This document shows positions 1 through 11,028 of a DNA stretch of 64,000 bases, in pieces. The notes below the pieces were generated by a model. The model ran no database searches. It was not told the DNA's origin and saw only the letters and a program-made list of their open reading frames with translations. This stretch comes from Collybiopsis luxurians FD-317 M1. Its lineage: Eukaryota > Basidiomycota > Agaricomycetes > Agaricales > Omphalotaceae. The stretch's first letter is position 1, and each line of letters starts with the position of its first letter. The translations under genes were made by a program, and so were the position numbers. Location: NCBI GenBank assembly GCA_000827265.1, contig KN834767.1, positions 647,595 through 711,594 on the forward strand, read 5' to 3'.

Positions 1-32
1 TGTGTACTGAGCAGGCGGAGGTGCTGAGCCGG

Positions 33-237
33 AAACCCTTCTCCTCGGGAGTTTGGGTCTAATGCTAAATATCAGTGTCCCGTATTTCCCATCAGATCCT
101 CCCAAACCCGACATTAGTCTCGAGCGGGTCTATGAGAGGAAACAATCCAATCATATCAATTGCCATTTTGTAATACTATATCGGTTGGATACTTACTTTA
201 TTTAGTACTTGGAAGAACTTACAGAGGCGTATAAAAG
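33..237 (+). promoter_or_regulatory. Promoter of secreted-protein copy 1
   Basis: A TATAAAAG box at 230-237 lies exactly 72 nt before the ATG at 302. Upstream, the block CGGGAGTTTGGGTCT and, about 45 nt later, the roughly inverted CCTCCCAAACCC followed by GACATTAGTCTCG recur in front of all four paralogues. This conservation marks the stretch as the likely core promoter plus an upstream element; the binding factor is unknown. Confidence 0.6.
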
Positions 238-301
238 GGAAAGAAACTTCTTCTCGTCTCCTCAGAACAAATTAGCCAGTTCTACCAATCGAGTCCACGA
301 A

Positions 302-787
302 ATGAAGTTCTTCTCTCAGTCTGCTCTTGTCGTCGTTGCAGCCATGTTCGGCGCTGCTCAAGCCAACTGGGGATATGGTATGTTTCTCCGCCTTCTGGGC
401 TCGTCTACAGAAGGTACATTAATCGCGTTCTTGATTAAACAGCCTTTTTGGACGGAACCCCGGGAATCACCACTGAATCCTGTGGAACTGTCTGTCCTTG
501 GACTGAATACAAGGTCGCTCTCCCGACGCCTTTGGCCAACCCTGCTAAGTGCTGCTCGACTGTCACCATTGCTTGTATGTGTTCAAAGCTTGTCTTTGAG
601 GGATGACAACTCATTGGGCGTTCGATTTCTAGACAATGGTCTCAATCTTGAAGGTACTTACACCGACATTTGCACTTCGTGCCCGACTGTCAACCACGGT
701 GTTGATGGAAACATTACCTTGAGTGCTGCATTGTACGACCAGCTTCAAGCCGACACTCCTTTCGTTACGTGGAATGTCGTCAACTAA
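302..787 (+). CDS. Small secreted six-cysteine protein, copy 1
   Basis: Spliced model: exons 302-377, 443-574 and 633-787, giving 120 aa. The introns (65 and 58 nt) have GT..AG borders and the same positions as in the three paralogues. Residues 1-21 form a clear signal peptide ending AQA before NWGYG. The mature protein of about 99 aa has six Cys (ESC, TVC, a CC pair, DIC, TSC) and a C-terminal block GTYTDICTSCPTVNHG then LSAALYDQL and VTWNV. That block resembles double-psi beta-barrel (expansin/barwin-like) secreted proteins; this is family inference at moderate strength. No enzymatic residues can be assigned. It is the first of four tandem copies and the most diverged in its flanks. Function in fungus-host or wall interaction is only a guess. 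Confidence 0.82.
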   Translation: MKFFSQSALVVVAAMFGAAQANWGYGMFLRLLGSSTEGTLIAFLIKQPFWTEPRESPLNPVELSVLGLNTRSLSRRLWPTLLSAARLSPLLVCVQSLSLRDDNSLGVRFLDNGLNLEGTYTDICTSCPTVNHGVDGNITLSAALYDQLQADTPFVTWNVVN

Positions 788-1100
788 TTTCGGCTCTGGA
801 GTTAGGGCCCCATTAATTTGTACCATGTAGCAAATTGTATTCCAATATGAGTATACTAAATGGTGACTATGTGCGTTAATTGTGAAAAACAATTGATCGA
901 GGCCGTCCAGCGCGAGCCAGCATCTCCATAACGTCAAGATCAGAGTATGATAGATACATGGTTCTGAAAGTGAACACTCTTCAAAACAACGGTGCATGCA
1001 GCTATACATCGGATTTCAAAGAACCAGAAATGCTAGGATGGCCACCGTAGAATACGGAAGCAAGTGAGTCGCCATTACGATGCGAGGAACCTTGCTCAAG

Positions 1101-1198
1101 ACAGGTGATGTTGGTTATCGCATCTGCCAAACATATATTGCTTTTGTGTACTCGGTCTGTTATACAGAAGGTCCCCAGTTCGAGCCTGGGCCGGATCA
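1101..1198 (+). pseudogene. Degenerate tRNA (Val-like)
   Basis: The 3' part keeps a good T-arm (CCCAG-TTCGAGC-CTGGG, a perfect B-box) followed by CCGGATCA, and the 5' part has a D-arm-like TTGGTTATCGC. The 3' half resembles eukaryotic tRNA-Val. The 5' acceptor strand does not pair properly with the 3' strand, the D-arm is short, and the anticodon region contains about 35 extra nt. I read it as a dead tRNA or tRNA-derived sequence, not a working gene. Confidence 0.4.
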
Positions 1199-1646
1199 CG
1201 AAAGGACTTTGAATAAAATTTAAACACTTTCCCTCGCAGAGCCATACTATGAGACTCTTTTTTTGCCAGAAAACCGCTCAAACTTGCAAGAATTAATTGT
1301 CCGCATGCCCGCATAGGCGTAAACAAAGTTGAAAGTAAAGTATTAACTATCTACATAATTAAGCACTGAAAATTCAAAGAAGTCGTGTAACAGTAAACTT
1401 TACTAAAACATTATGTACATGTTTGATGAGTCCAATTAGTTATTTCAATTTGGCTAATTTATCTGCCTCGTCGTACGTAAACTTTGGCACGGGATGTGTA
1501 CAGTGTATACCGATGGAAGAAGTGGGCGACCAGGATTGGCGGGCAAATTTCTGACCGAAAGCGCCGGAACCTTTGTACTGGATTTCGAGTCGTCGCTTAG
1601 GAACCCAGTGGTTGATAACTGAACATACAAAAGCATGGCTCTTTTC

Positions 1647-2147
1647 TCAATCTCGAAGAGTCGTTGTATCACTAAGCAAGCTCCGAATGGAAGGAAGTTT
1701 GACGGGAGGTTGACGACCTGACTCCATTATGGGTGGCAAGCGCACACTCTTCGAACATGATTCGGGTGTACGTTTGGCCACTAGTTCATTCGAGGTAGGC
1801 AGCGGTAACATCGGTGGAATGAAAAGAGTCTTAATTGTGCACGTTTTTGACTCGAGGAAAGTATTGGTTTGAGCGCCTTGTTTTATTTCGGCAGCAAATG
1901 GAGTGCCACCGGTCGCAGGGACAGTTTTGGATGACTTGAAGAGCATAAACAGCATTCGCAAAAGAGATACGAGAGCACCGACCGTAAGTCTGACATCGTA
2001 GATCTCGTAAAGTCTTTTCGTAGTTGTCATCGTCGGCCTAAAGAATGTATAAATTCGAGGAGGATATGGACTGGAGCTCGATTTCACAGTGCATTGAGCG
2101 TCGATGTTAGCAGAAATATTAGGGCTCTCCGGGAGGGTTAGCTGCAA
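1647..2147 (-). CDS. Doubtful ORF, hypothetical protein
   Basis: A single open frame of 166 aa, Ser/Thr/Pro-rich, with the C-terminal patch LPPIMESGRQPPVKLPSIR. I do not recognise the family. There is no intron evidence, no paralogue in the window and no signal peptide. It could be a short lineage-specific protein, one exon of a larger gene, or a chance ORF in the spacer between copies 1 and 2. Confidence 0.25.
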   Translation of the reverse strand: MQLTLPESPNISANIDAQCTVKSSSSPYPPRIYTFFRPTMTTTKRLYEIYDVRLTVGALVSLLRMLFMLFKSSKTVPATGGTPFAAEIKQGAQTNTFLESKTCTIKTLFIPPMLPLPTSNELVAKRTPESCSKSVRLPPIMESGRQPPVKLPSIRSLLSDTTTLRD

Positions 2148-4693
2148 TTCTAGAAGTGCGATCGAATACAGCTTACATTATCGGTTTGCCCAACGAATTC
2201 ATCTTTGCTCTCGTTCCTTGTTTTCTCCCTAGAATACTTGCAAGCTGTGAGAACTCGTTTATTAGTCCCCATTATAAGACTATATAAACAATATATTCAC
2301 GTTGACCGCGTCGAAAACATCTAGCGCAGCAGCCGTCCAGACCAGGCTTGCATTTACGTTTCTTCCAAGCGCAGTAATCGCAAGCTTGAAAAAAAAAAGA
2401 AACCTCAGAACTATAGTAACGTGCAAGTGTCACCATGCCTTACCAACTTTACAGTTTGTGCGATGGCTGCTTTGTTGGGTAGGAAGCCAAAGCTGCCGAG
2501 GCTTTGGCCTCGCCAGAGGTTTGGGCCCCACGGGAGCTGTCGCCACTCAGTTAGGTTTTCGGTAAATGGACGTTAAGGGCTTCCAAAATTACAGTACCTG
2601 GTGCGTAAGGAATGAATCTATAGGATAGGATGGGGGCTTTGAGGGGCTGTATAGTCATGGTAGAAGAATTTCAAGGCGATGTCGAAAGGGCGCTAGTGTT
2701 TGTTCATGCTTGGAGGTCCGTAACTAGTGGCACGGCGTTTATAAACCTGTAATGAGACACTGAATGCGCGGCAACTTTCAACGTAGTGAGACCTTTAGAG
2801 GGTAGAAATCAATACTGCCCAAAAATTATTGGACCATACACAATTCAAATTTTCTATACGAGATTCTGCATGTACCAAGATCGATTAGCATTTCTTACCG
2901 CTAGCCCACTTTGGCCTTATTCAAGTCGGGATTCCTCTAAGAATAGGTAGGGATAACTTGTATGAAATACGGTGGAGTTGAAATCACCGATTGATGTACT
3001 AGTAGCTATCAGGGGACCTTCTAAGTCCATCCCGAAGTATACTTCATCACTGCGGGAAGCTCACTCATGCGGCTGGTAGTGTGATCTTTTCTATTCCCTT
3101 GATCCCCGAGATTGATTTTCAAATCAAAGTGCCTTATGCAAAAGATCAAAGAGTTGCATAACCCGGATGAGTTTGAAAAATGCATTTTGAAGGTTCAGAG
3201 CAAAGCAGCTCCTTCCGATCGACTTACGAGGGATTTGGATGAATGGAGATAAGAATTTCGCGTGAAATTCCAGGAAAATACAGACAAAAAAATGAAGTTA
3301 TGTTCTCAGCCCTCATTCCCTCTCACCGGCTCGAACGACTGGTCCAGCACTGGCTACTTTTCAAAGCAATGGAACCACCAGGCCAGAAAGGCTGGTAAAC
3401 GTACGATATTGTGGTGGAAGGGTGGACAAAAATCTATATTAATCTAGATTAATTCCTATGTGACCGGGCTTCAACGTCATTGTCCCTGTTCTTCTGCTGA
3501 CACTAAAGGAGCGTTCAAGTTTCACGGAACATGCGACGCATAGAAGGGTACTATACATCGTAAAGCTTTCACAGTCATCTCCCAACAACAAAAACATTTC
3601 ATAACCATGCATTTGAGTTCTTTCTGGGCGTGGCGATTCATTTAAGAATAAGCTGAGTCAGATATCTGAATCTGAAGTCGGTGGAATCTCACTCCTTCCA
3701 TCCGGTTCCAACGGCTTACTTGTGAGTACTGGAGGCCGCAGAATAGACGATGCAAGAATCTACTCAGAAGTTATGGTGCAGAATCCGGCTTCGATTATGA
3801 TTTTCGGGTCTCATTCTTGCTTAGATGGCAAGCAAAATGACTGCTGCCTTCATTCAAAATAATGTGTGACGCATATAAGGCCTCAACGTGCTCAACCTGT
3901 ATTGGAACGACCAGCGGCACCGTTTGGATGGAAAACGTTACATAACGTCTATTTACAGAGCTGTTGTGCTGAGCATCTCGGCGAACATCCCGAAGTTAAC
4001 CGAAAGCCCCATTTCGTAGCTGGCTAGAGCTGCTAAGAATGTAAATCTGCTCCAAATTTCAGAGACTGCGGCCAAAGAAAAACCGCGATTTCTGAGCTAA
4101 GACTTTGTCGCAAGTAAGTTCAATATTTATTCGAGAGCTGCTTGAGATCTTACCAGATTATTTTCGGTAAAATTTTCGGTTCATGTGCCTTCCATTGATT
4201 TTAGCAGATTTTGTAATGGCTGGTAGACTCCGCGCTACTCCAAAGCCAGTCTTGCATTTGCCTTGTTATAAATCGACAACATATGACGTGAACTGAGCTT
4301 CTTGCTCAACTTAAGATTGATGCTTTTCTAAAAACAGCAATACAAGTGGCCTTGGCAAAGTTCGCTGCTTGTTGAAGCAGCCAGAAGTTACAGGAATGGT
4401 TTATTCAATGGATGCCATTTAAATTTGCGGTTTTCTTCTAAATGCCGTTCTCATAGAAGCGCATATGTACTAGGTAAGCGGTGAGGTGTTGAGTTGGAAA
4501 TCATTATGCTCGGGAGTTTGGGTCTAAAGCTGAATTCTAGTGTCCTGTAAAGTTTCCCAACACTTCCTCCCAAACCCAACATTAGTCTCGGGTCTATGAG
4601 AAAGAAGACCGCACTTATATCAATTGCCATTTTGTAATACTATATCGGTTGTAAACTTACTTCATTTAGCACTTGGAAGAACTTACAGAGTCG

Positions 4694-4701
4694 TATAAAA
4701 A
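4694..4701 (+). promoter_or_regulatory. TATA box of copy 2
   Basis: TATAAAAA lies 72 nt before the ATG at 4766, the same spacing as in the other three copies. The upstream GGGAGTTTGGGTCT / CCTCCCAAACCC pair is present at about 4510-4580. Confidence 0.6.
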
Positions 4702-4765
4702 GGAAAGAAACTTCTTCTCGTCTCCTCAGAACAAATTAGCCAGTTCTACCAATCGAGTCCACGAA

Positions 4766-5261
4766 ATGAAGTTCATCTCCCGATCTGCCCTTGTCGTTGT
4801 TACAGCCATGTTCGGCGCTGCTCAAGCCAACTTGGGATATGGTATGTTTCGCCGCCTTCTGGGTTCGTCTACAGAAGGTACACTGACTGCATTCTTGATT
4901 AAACAGCCTTTTTGGAAGGAACCCCGGGAATCACCACTGAATCCTGTGGAACTGTCTGTCCGAGAACTCGATTCAGGGTCGCTCTCCCGACGCCTTTGGC
5001 CAACCCTGCTAAGTGCTGCTCGACTGTCACCATTGCTTGTACGTGTTCAAAGCTTGTCTTCGAAATGATTTGAGCTATGAAAACTCATTGGGCGTTCGAT
5101 TTATAGACAATGGCATCAATCTTCAAGGAACTTACACCGACATTTGCACTTCGTGCCCGACTGTCAACCACGGTGTTGATGGAAACATTACCTTGAGTGC
5201 TGCGTTGTACGACCAGCTTCAAGCCGACACTCCTTTTGTTACATGGAATGTCAACAGCTGA
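4766..5261 (+). CDS. Small secreted six-cysteine protein, copy 2
   Basis: Exons 4766-4841, 4907-5038 and 5107-5261 give 120 aa; introns are 65 and 68 nt. The signal peptide ends AQA as in copy 1, but the mature start is NLGYG instead of NWGYG. All six Cys are kept. The variable stretch after the second Cys reads CPRTRFR, against CPWTEYK in copy 1. Exon 3 is almost identical to copies 3 and 4, ending WNVNS. The intact frames and conserved splice sites argue for a working gene. Confidence 0.82.
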
Positions 5262-5682
5262 TTTCTAGTTGGAGTTTTAATGTGTACTATGTAGCAAACA
5301 ATGCTTCAATATATGTTTATGCTATGGCTATGTGCGCTGGCTATGAAGCCTAGGAAGAACGATCGACTGAGTTTGAGAATCAGAACACGTACCACCAAAG
5401 TACCACCCTAAAAAAGTAATCAGATGTTTTCGCGTAGTCCGTGCCATAGATTTTGTTTGAGCCGCTCTATACATTAAGCCTATATGCATGTTAGGGAGCG
5501 CGAAATTCTATAAATATCATTATAAACTTCTTCATCAATCAGTCACTGCAACCATCTCCTCAACAAACTGTAAACTTTGAACGGAGTGGCCTCTATTGAG
5601 TTGAACTCACGCCAGCTACTGTAGTGACACCGGGTGACGCCGAAGGTATGTGCGGGTATGTACGGCGGTGACGCTTTATGTT

Positions 5683-6299
5683 CTATGCCCGTCGTTGATT
5701 CTGACAAAGGCACTGATGACTCCTCTGCTGTGTGCAGAGGTCATTGGTCAGTTCTGTCTTGATCTTTTCGGCCTTTATTGAAGCCTTATACCCGCCGTCA
5801 TTATTGAGTTCCATCGGACATAGGTAATTAGCATAATCAAGATGATACACTTCCGTGGGCATATCCGTTTCAGTTGATGGTACAGTTTCCTCTTTGACCT
5901 CATCTGTCAACGCACTGAATCTCTCGTTCAGCTTGCTTTTCCAGCGAAATGTGGACAAATCCCAATCTCGTATGTGTCCTATTAGTTCTGCAGGAGCACC
6001 GTCAAACAACGGAGACGATGAATCTCTAGCCCGTGAATTCAGGCACTCATCGTCTGCAGCCTCGCTATCTCCAATTTGGTTCATCCCTTGACGACCCTTC
6101 CTGCCAGTCGTGTCCAAGTTTTAAAACTCATGAGTCACTGGGAACCTTTACCCCGGTGATCCTTACCCTGGATTGTCATCGCCGTTTTTGCGCGGTGACT
6201 TCCGCCATTCCCATTCGACAACTGGAATTTCTTCGACTTCCCGGGTTTCCGAGTCTTCCCAGCTGATTTCAATTGGTGCGATGTGGGAGGAGAGAACAT
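5683..6299 (-). pseudogene. Decayed minus-strand reading frame in tandem unit 2
   Basis: A minus-strand frame (about 144 codons) has a clear counterpart in the next unit (8352-8902). Shared blocks include FDGAPAE, WDLSTF, KEETVPSTETD, ELNNDGGYKAS and KAEKIKT. A possible first exon starts at 6299 (FSPPTSHQLKSAGK) and an intron with a CAG acceptor precedes the GRQG stretch. Relative to unit 3 there is a small indel near the CCAAATTGGAG stretch that shifts the frame. The family is not recognised. Conservation in frame points to a former gene; the indels say it is probably dead. Confidence 0.4.
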
Positions 6300-7294
6300 A
6301 GCGGGAGTAGGATTAGAAGGAAATTCGTAAAGAGAAGGAGTGGGTGAAGAGGTGGATAAACTAATATAATATGGGAACTATTGTGCTCCCTCGGCGCTGT
6401 TTCGTTGGTATTCGCAACCGATTAACACTTCTACCTTCGTTTAAGATAATGTATGACGCATATAAGGACTCAACGTACTCAACCCTTACTGGAACGACCT
6501 GGGGTACCTTTTGGATTGCAAATGTTACATAACGTCTATTTGCAGAGCTGGTGAGCTTTTATGTTAACGGCCCGAAGCCACCCGAAAGCCCCATTTCGTA
6601 CGTAGCGCAACTAGAGCTGGCCATAAATCATCCCTGAATTTCAGGGACTGCGGCCAAGGGAAAACCGCGCTTCTTGAGCTGCGACTTTGTCGCAAGTCTT
6701 AGTTCTGTGACTGGAAAAGCTGTATGCTCCGAATTCGAACGATTAGTTCAATGTTTATTCGAAAACTAATTAGAGATCTTACCGGATTATTTTCGGCAAA
6801 TAATTCGATTCATGTGCCTTCCTTTGATTTTTATAATGGCTGGCAGAGTCCCAAAGCCACTCTTGTATTTGCCTGGTCATCAATCAGCAACAAAGAATGC
6901 GGAGCGAACTTCTTGCTCGACTTGAGGTTGATTCTTTTCTAAAACAGCAGCACAAATAGCCTTGGCAAAGTTCGGTGCTTTTTGAAGCAGCCAGAAGTTA
7001 CGGGAGTGGTTTATTCAATGGGCGTCATTTAAGTTTGTGGTTTTCCTCTAAATGCCGTTCTCATAGAAGCGCATATGTACTAGGTAGGCAGTGAGGTGTT
7101 CAGTTGAAAATCATTATGCTCGGGAGTTTGGGTCTAATGCTGAACTCTAGTGTCATGTATTTCTCAACACTTCCTCCCAAGCCCGACATTAGTCTCGGGT
7201 CTATGAGAGGAAACAGTCCACTCATATCAATTGCTATTTTGTAATACTGTTGGAAACTTACTTTATTTAGCATTTGGAAGAACTTGCAGAGGCT

Positions 7295-7302
7295 TATAAA
7301 AG
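7295..7302 (+). promoter_or_regulatory. TATA box of copy 3
   Basis: TATAAAAG lies exactly 72 nt before the ATG at 7367. The upstream inverted block pair is present at about 7120-7190. Confidence 0.6.
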
Positions 7303-7366
7303 GGAAAGAAATTTCTTATCATATCCTCAGAACAAATCATCCAGCTCTACCAATCAAGTCCACGAA

Positions 7367-7862
7367 ATGAAGTTCATCTCCCAATCTGCCCTTGTCGTCG
7401 TTGCAACCATGTTCGGCGCTGCTCAAGCCAACTGGGGATATGGTATGCTTCGCCTCCTTCTGAGCTCATCTACAGAAGGTACACTGACTGCGTTCTTGAT
7501 TAAACAGCCTTTTTGGAAGGAACCCCGGGAATCACCACTGAATCCTGTGGAGTTGATTGTGGGAGGACTCAATACAGGGTCGCTCTCCCGACGCCTTTGG
7601 CCAACCCTGCTAAGTGCTGCTCGGCTGTCACCATCGCTTGTATGTCTTCACAGCTTGTCTTCGAAATGATGTGAAGTATGACAACTCATTGGGCGTTCGA
7701 TTTATAGACAATGGCATCAATCTTCAAGGAACTTACACCGACATTTGCACTTCGTGCCCGACTGTCAACCACGGTGTTGATGGAAACATTACCTTGAGTG
7801 CTGCGTTGTACGACCAGCTTCAAGCCGACACTCCTTTTGTTACATGGAATGTCAACAACTGA
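7367..7862 (+). CDS. Small secreted six-cysteine protein, copy 3
   Basis: Exons 7367-7442, 7508-7639 and 7708-7862 give 120 aa; introns are 65 and 68 nt. The signal peptide ends AQA and the mature protein starts NWGYG. The variable stretch differs most here: ESCGVDCGRTQYR in place of ESCGTVCPRTRFR. All six Cys are kept. The second intron matches copy 4 closely. Exon 3 is nearly the same as in copies 2 and 4. Confidence 0.82.
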
Positions 7863-8351
7863 TTTCTAGTTGGAGTTTTAATGTGTACTATGTTGCGAAC
7901 AGTATTTCAATATAGGTTTATGCGATAGTTATGTGCGCTGGCTGTGAAGCCTGGGAAGAACGATCAACTGAGTTTGAGAATTAGAACACGTACCACCAAA
8001 GTACCACCCTAAAAAGGTAATCAGATGTTTTCGCGTAGTCCGTGCCATAGATCTTGTTTGAGCCGCTCTATACATTAAGCATATATGCGTGTTAGGGAGC
8101 ACGAAATTCTATAAATATCATTATTCACTTGTTCATCAGTCAGTCACTACAACCATCTCCTCAACACTCTGTAAACTTTAAACGGAGTGGCCTCTATTGA
8201 GTTAAACTTACGCCAGCTACTGTAGTGACACTGGGTGACGCCAGGGTGACACCGAAGGTATGTATGGGTATGTACGGCGGTGACGCTTTATGTTCTATGT
8301 CCGTCGTTGATTCTGCCAAAGGCGCTGATGGTTTTCTGCTGTGTGCAGAGG

Positions 8352-8902
8352 TCATTGGTCAGTACGTTGTGTCTTGATCTTTTCGGCCTTCACTGAAGCT
8401 TTATAGCCACCGTCATTATTGAGTTCAATCGAACATAGGTAATCAGTAAAATCAAGGTGATACGCTTCCGTGGGCCTATCCGTTTCAGTTGATGGTACAG
8501 TTTCCTCTTTGTCCTTATCTGTTAATGCACTGAATCCCTCGTTCAACCTGCTTTTCCAGCAAAATGTGGACAAATCCCAATTTCGTATGTGTTCTATTCG
8601 TTCTGCAGGAGCACCGTCAAACAAGGCAGACGATGAATCTCTAGCCGGTGAGTTCAGGGACTCATCATCTGCAGCCTCGCTATCTTCAATCTGTTCATCC
8701 CTTGACGACCCTTCCTGTCAGTCTTATCGAAGTTTTTAAACTCACCGGGAATCTTTTACGCTGGTGATCCTTACCCACCATTGTCGTTGCCGTTGTTGCG
8801 CGGTGACTTCCGCCATTCCTATTCGACAACTGGAACTTCTTCGACCTCTCTGGGCTTCTTTCCAGCTGATTTCAATCGGTGCGATGTGGGAGGAGAGGAC
8901 AT
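8352..8902 (-). pseudogene. Decayed minus-strand reading frame in tandem unit 3
   Basis: The counterpart of the minus-strand frame in the previous unit. It keeps FDGAPAE, WDLSTF, KEETVPSTETD, ELNNDGGYKAS and KAEKIKT. In the same frame it continues upstream as RDEQIEDSEAADDE to a possible acceptor near 8714. The likely first exon (SSPPTSHRLKSAGKK, from 8902) runs into a TAG soon after. Family unknown. It is probably a dead gene copy carried along with the array. Confidence 0.4.
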
Positions 8903-9910
8903 AGCGAGAGTAAGATTAGAAGGAAATTCGTAAAGAGAAGGAGTGGGTGAAGACGTAGATAAACTAATGTTATAATATGGGAGCAATTGTGCTCCGTCGA
9001 CAATGTTTCGTTGGTATTCGCAACCGGTTGACAATTCTACCTTCGTTTAAAATAATGTATGACGCATATAAGGACTCAACGTACTCAACCCTTATTGGAA
9101 CGACCTAGGGTACCTTTTGGATTGCAGATGTTACATAACGTCTATTTGCAGAGCTGGTGAGCTTTTCGGTTAACGGCTCGAAGCCACCCGAAAGCCCCAT
9201 TCCGTATGTAGCGCAGCTAGAGCTGGCCAGAGCTACTAAATCATCCCTGAATTTCAGGGACTGCGGCCAAGGGAAAACCGCGCCTCTTGAGCTGCGACTT
9301 TATCGCAAGTCTCAGTTCTTGGAAAAGCTGTATGCTCCGAATTCGAACGATTAGTTCAACGTTTATTCGAAAACTAATTGGAGATCTTACCGGATTATTT
9401 TCGGCAAAATATTCGATTCATGTGCCTTCCTTTGATTTTTGTAATGGCTGGCAGAGTCCGCACTATTCCAAAGCCACTTGCATTTGCCTGGTCATAAATC
9501 AACAACAAAGAATGCGGAGCGAACTTCTTGCTCGACTTGAGGTTGATTCTTTTCTAAAAACAGCGACACAAATAGCCTTGGCAAAGTTTGGTGCTTTTTG
9601 AAGCAGCCGGAAGTTACGGGAATGGTTTATTCAATGGCCGCCATTTAAATTTGCGGTTTTCTTCTAAATGCCGTTCTCATAGGTGCACATATGTACGAAG
9701 TAGGCGGTGAGGTGTTGAGTTGGAAATCATTATGCTCGGGAGTTTGAGACTAATGCTGAATTCTAGTGTCCTGTATTTCTCAACACTTCCTTCCAAACCC
9801 GACATTAGTCTCGGGTCTATGAGAGGAAACAGTCCACTCATATCAATTGCTGTTTTGTAATACTATTGGAAACTTACTTTATTTAGCACTTGGAAGAACT
9901 TGCAGAGGCT

Positions 9911-9918
9911 TATAAAAG
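9911..9918 (+). promoter_or_regulatory. TATA box of copy 4
   Basis: TATAAAAG lies 72 nt before the ATG at 9983, identical spacing to the other copies. Confidence 0.6.
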
Positions 9919-9982
9919 GGAAAGAAATTTCTTATCATATCCTCAGAACAAATCATCCAGTTCTACCAATCAAGTCCACGAA

Positions 9983-10478
9983 ATGAAGTTCATCTCCCAA
10001 TCTGCCCTTGTCGTCGTTGCAACCATGTTCGGCGCTGCTCAAGCCAACTGGGGATATGGTACGCTTCGCCCCCTTCTGGGCTCGTCTATAGAAGGTACAT
10101 TGATTGTGTTCTTGATTAAACAGCCTTTTTGGAAGGAACCCCGGGAATCACCACTGAATCCTGTGGAACTGTCTGTCCGAGAGCTCGATTCAGGGTCGCT
10201 CTCCCGACGCCTTTGGCCAACCCTGCTAAGTGCTGCTCGCCTGTCACCATTGCTTGTACGTGTTCCAAGCTTGTCTTCGAAATGATGTGAAGTATGACAA
10301 CTCATTGGGAATTCGATTTATAGACAATGGTCTTAATCTTCAAGGAACTTACACCGACATTTGCACTTCGTGCCCGACTGTCAACCACGGTGTTGATGGA
10401 AACATTACCTTGAGTGCTGAGTTGTACGACCAGCTTCAAGCCGACACTCCTTTTGTTACCTGGAATGTCGTCAACTAA
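9983..10478 (+). CDS. Small secreted six-cysteine protein, copy 4
   Basis: Exons 9983-10058, 10124-10255 and 10324-10478 give 120 aa; introns are 65 and 68 nt (donors GTACGC and GTACGT). Signal peptide ending AQA and mature start NWGYG. The variable stretch is CPRARFR, closest to copy 2. The C-terminus is WNVVN as in copy 1, while the body of exon 3 matches copies 2 and 3, a mosaic pattern that suggests gene conversion. All six Cys are present. Confidence 0.82.
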
Positions 10479-11028
10479 TTTCGGCTTTGGAGTTAGGGTA
10501 TTAATTTGTACTATATAGCAAATAGTGCTTTAATATACTTAGGGTTATGCGATAGTTATGTGCGCTGGCTGTGAAGCCTGGGAAGAACGATTGACTGAGT
10601 TTGACAGCCACAACACGTACCACCGAAGTACCACCTCCAAGAAATAATCATATATGCATGTTAGGGAGCGTGAATTCAATAACGACAGAAATGACAGTAA
10701 AGCGACTAGTGGCCGCACGCAAAAAGCGCTGTGCAGGCGCTTATACAGCAGTGAGGTTGATTAACTTTTCAATCATTAAGCGCCGATTGCCACGTTTGTC
10801 ATTAGCTGATTCTTTCTTGATCTCGACGTCGTGCAGCACAGCGAGCAGCTCTGACCTGGGCCGCAGAATCGCCATTAGGGCTCACCCCGTTGTCTGAACT
10901 TCCAGCTCTTCCAGCTCTCTTCTCTACGTCGATCACAGATTCATACATCCGATTCGTTTTCACAGCAATTGCCCGGTCGAAATTTTCTATTCGTTTTGTT
11001 TTTTTTTTATTTCTGTTAATCGCCCGTC

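Larger units (their letters stand above)
788..3850. other. Spacer between secreted-protein copies 1 and 2
   Basis: About 3 kb with no confident gene. It differs from the 2.6-kb unit that separates the later copies, so the array is interrupted or diverged here. It holds a tRNA relic near 1.1-1.2 kb and one doubtful minus-strand ORF at 1.65-2.15 kb. From about 3855 the sequence becomes homologous to the later units (ATAATGTGTGACGCATATAA block). Nothing else supportable was seen. Confidence 0.5.
3855..10640 (+). repeat. Tandem array of about 2.6-kb units carrying the secreted-protein gene
   Basis: The ATG positions 4766, 7367 and 9983 are spaced 2601 and 2616 bp apart, and homology covers coding, intronic, promoter, 3' and intergenic DNA. 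Marker blocks recur: TATGACGCATATAAGGACTC near 3866, 6454 and 9058; GCGGTTTTCTTCTAAATGCC near 4430 and 9650 with a variant near 7040; and the 3' block GTACCACCAAAGTACCACC near 5391 and 7990. The array therefore arose by duplication of a large genomic unit, not retroposition. Confidence 0.75.

Noticed and set aside
209..787. A single 192-aa protein starting before the TATA box
   Set aside because: The frame runs through the TATA box, leader and both introns. The signal peptide at 302 and the splice sites conserved in four copies give a far better 120-aa model.
10601..10897. 98-aa plus-strand ORF upstream of the GGA gene
   Set aside because: It overlaps the 3' flank of the last tandem unit and the GGA promoter and has no protein-like pattern.
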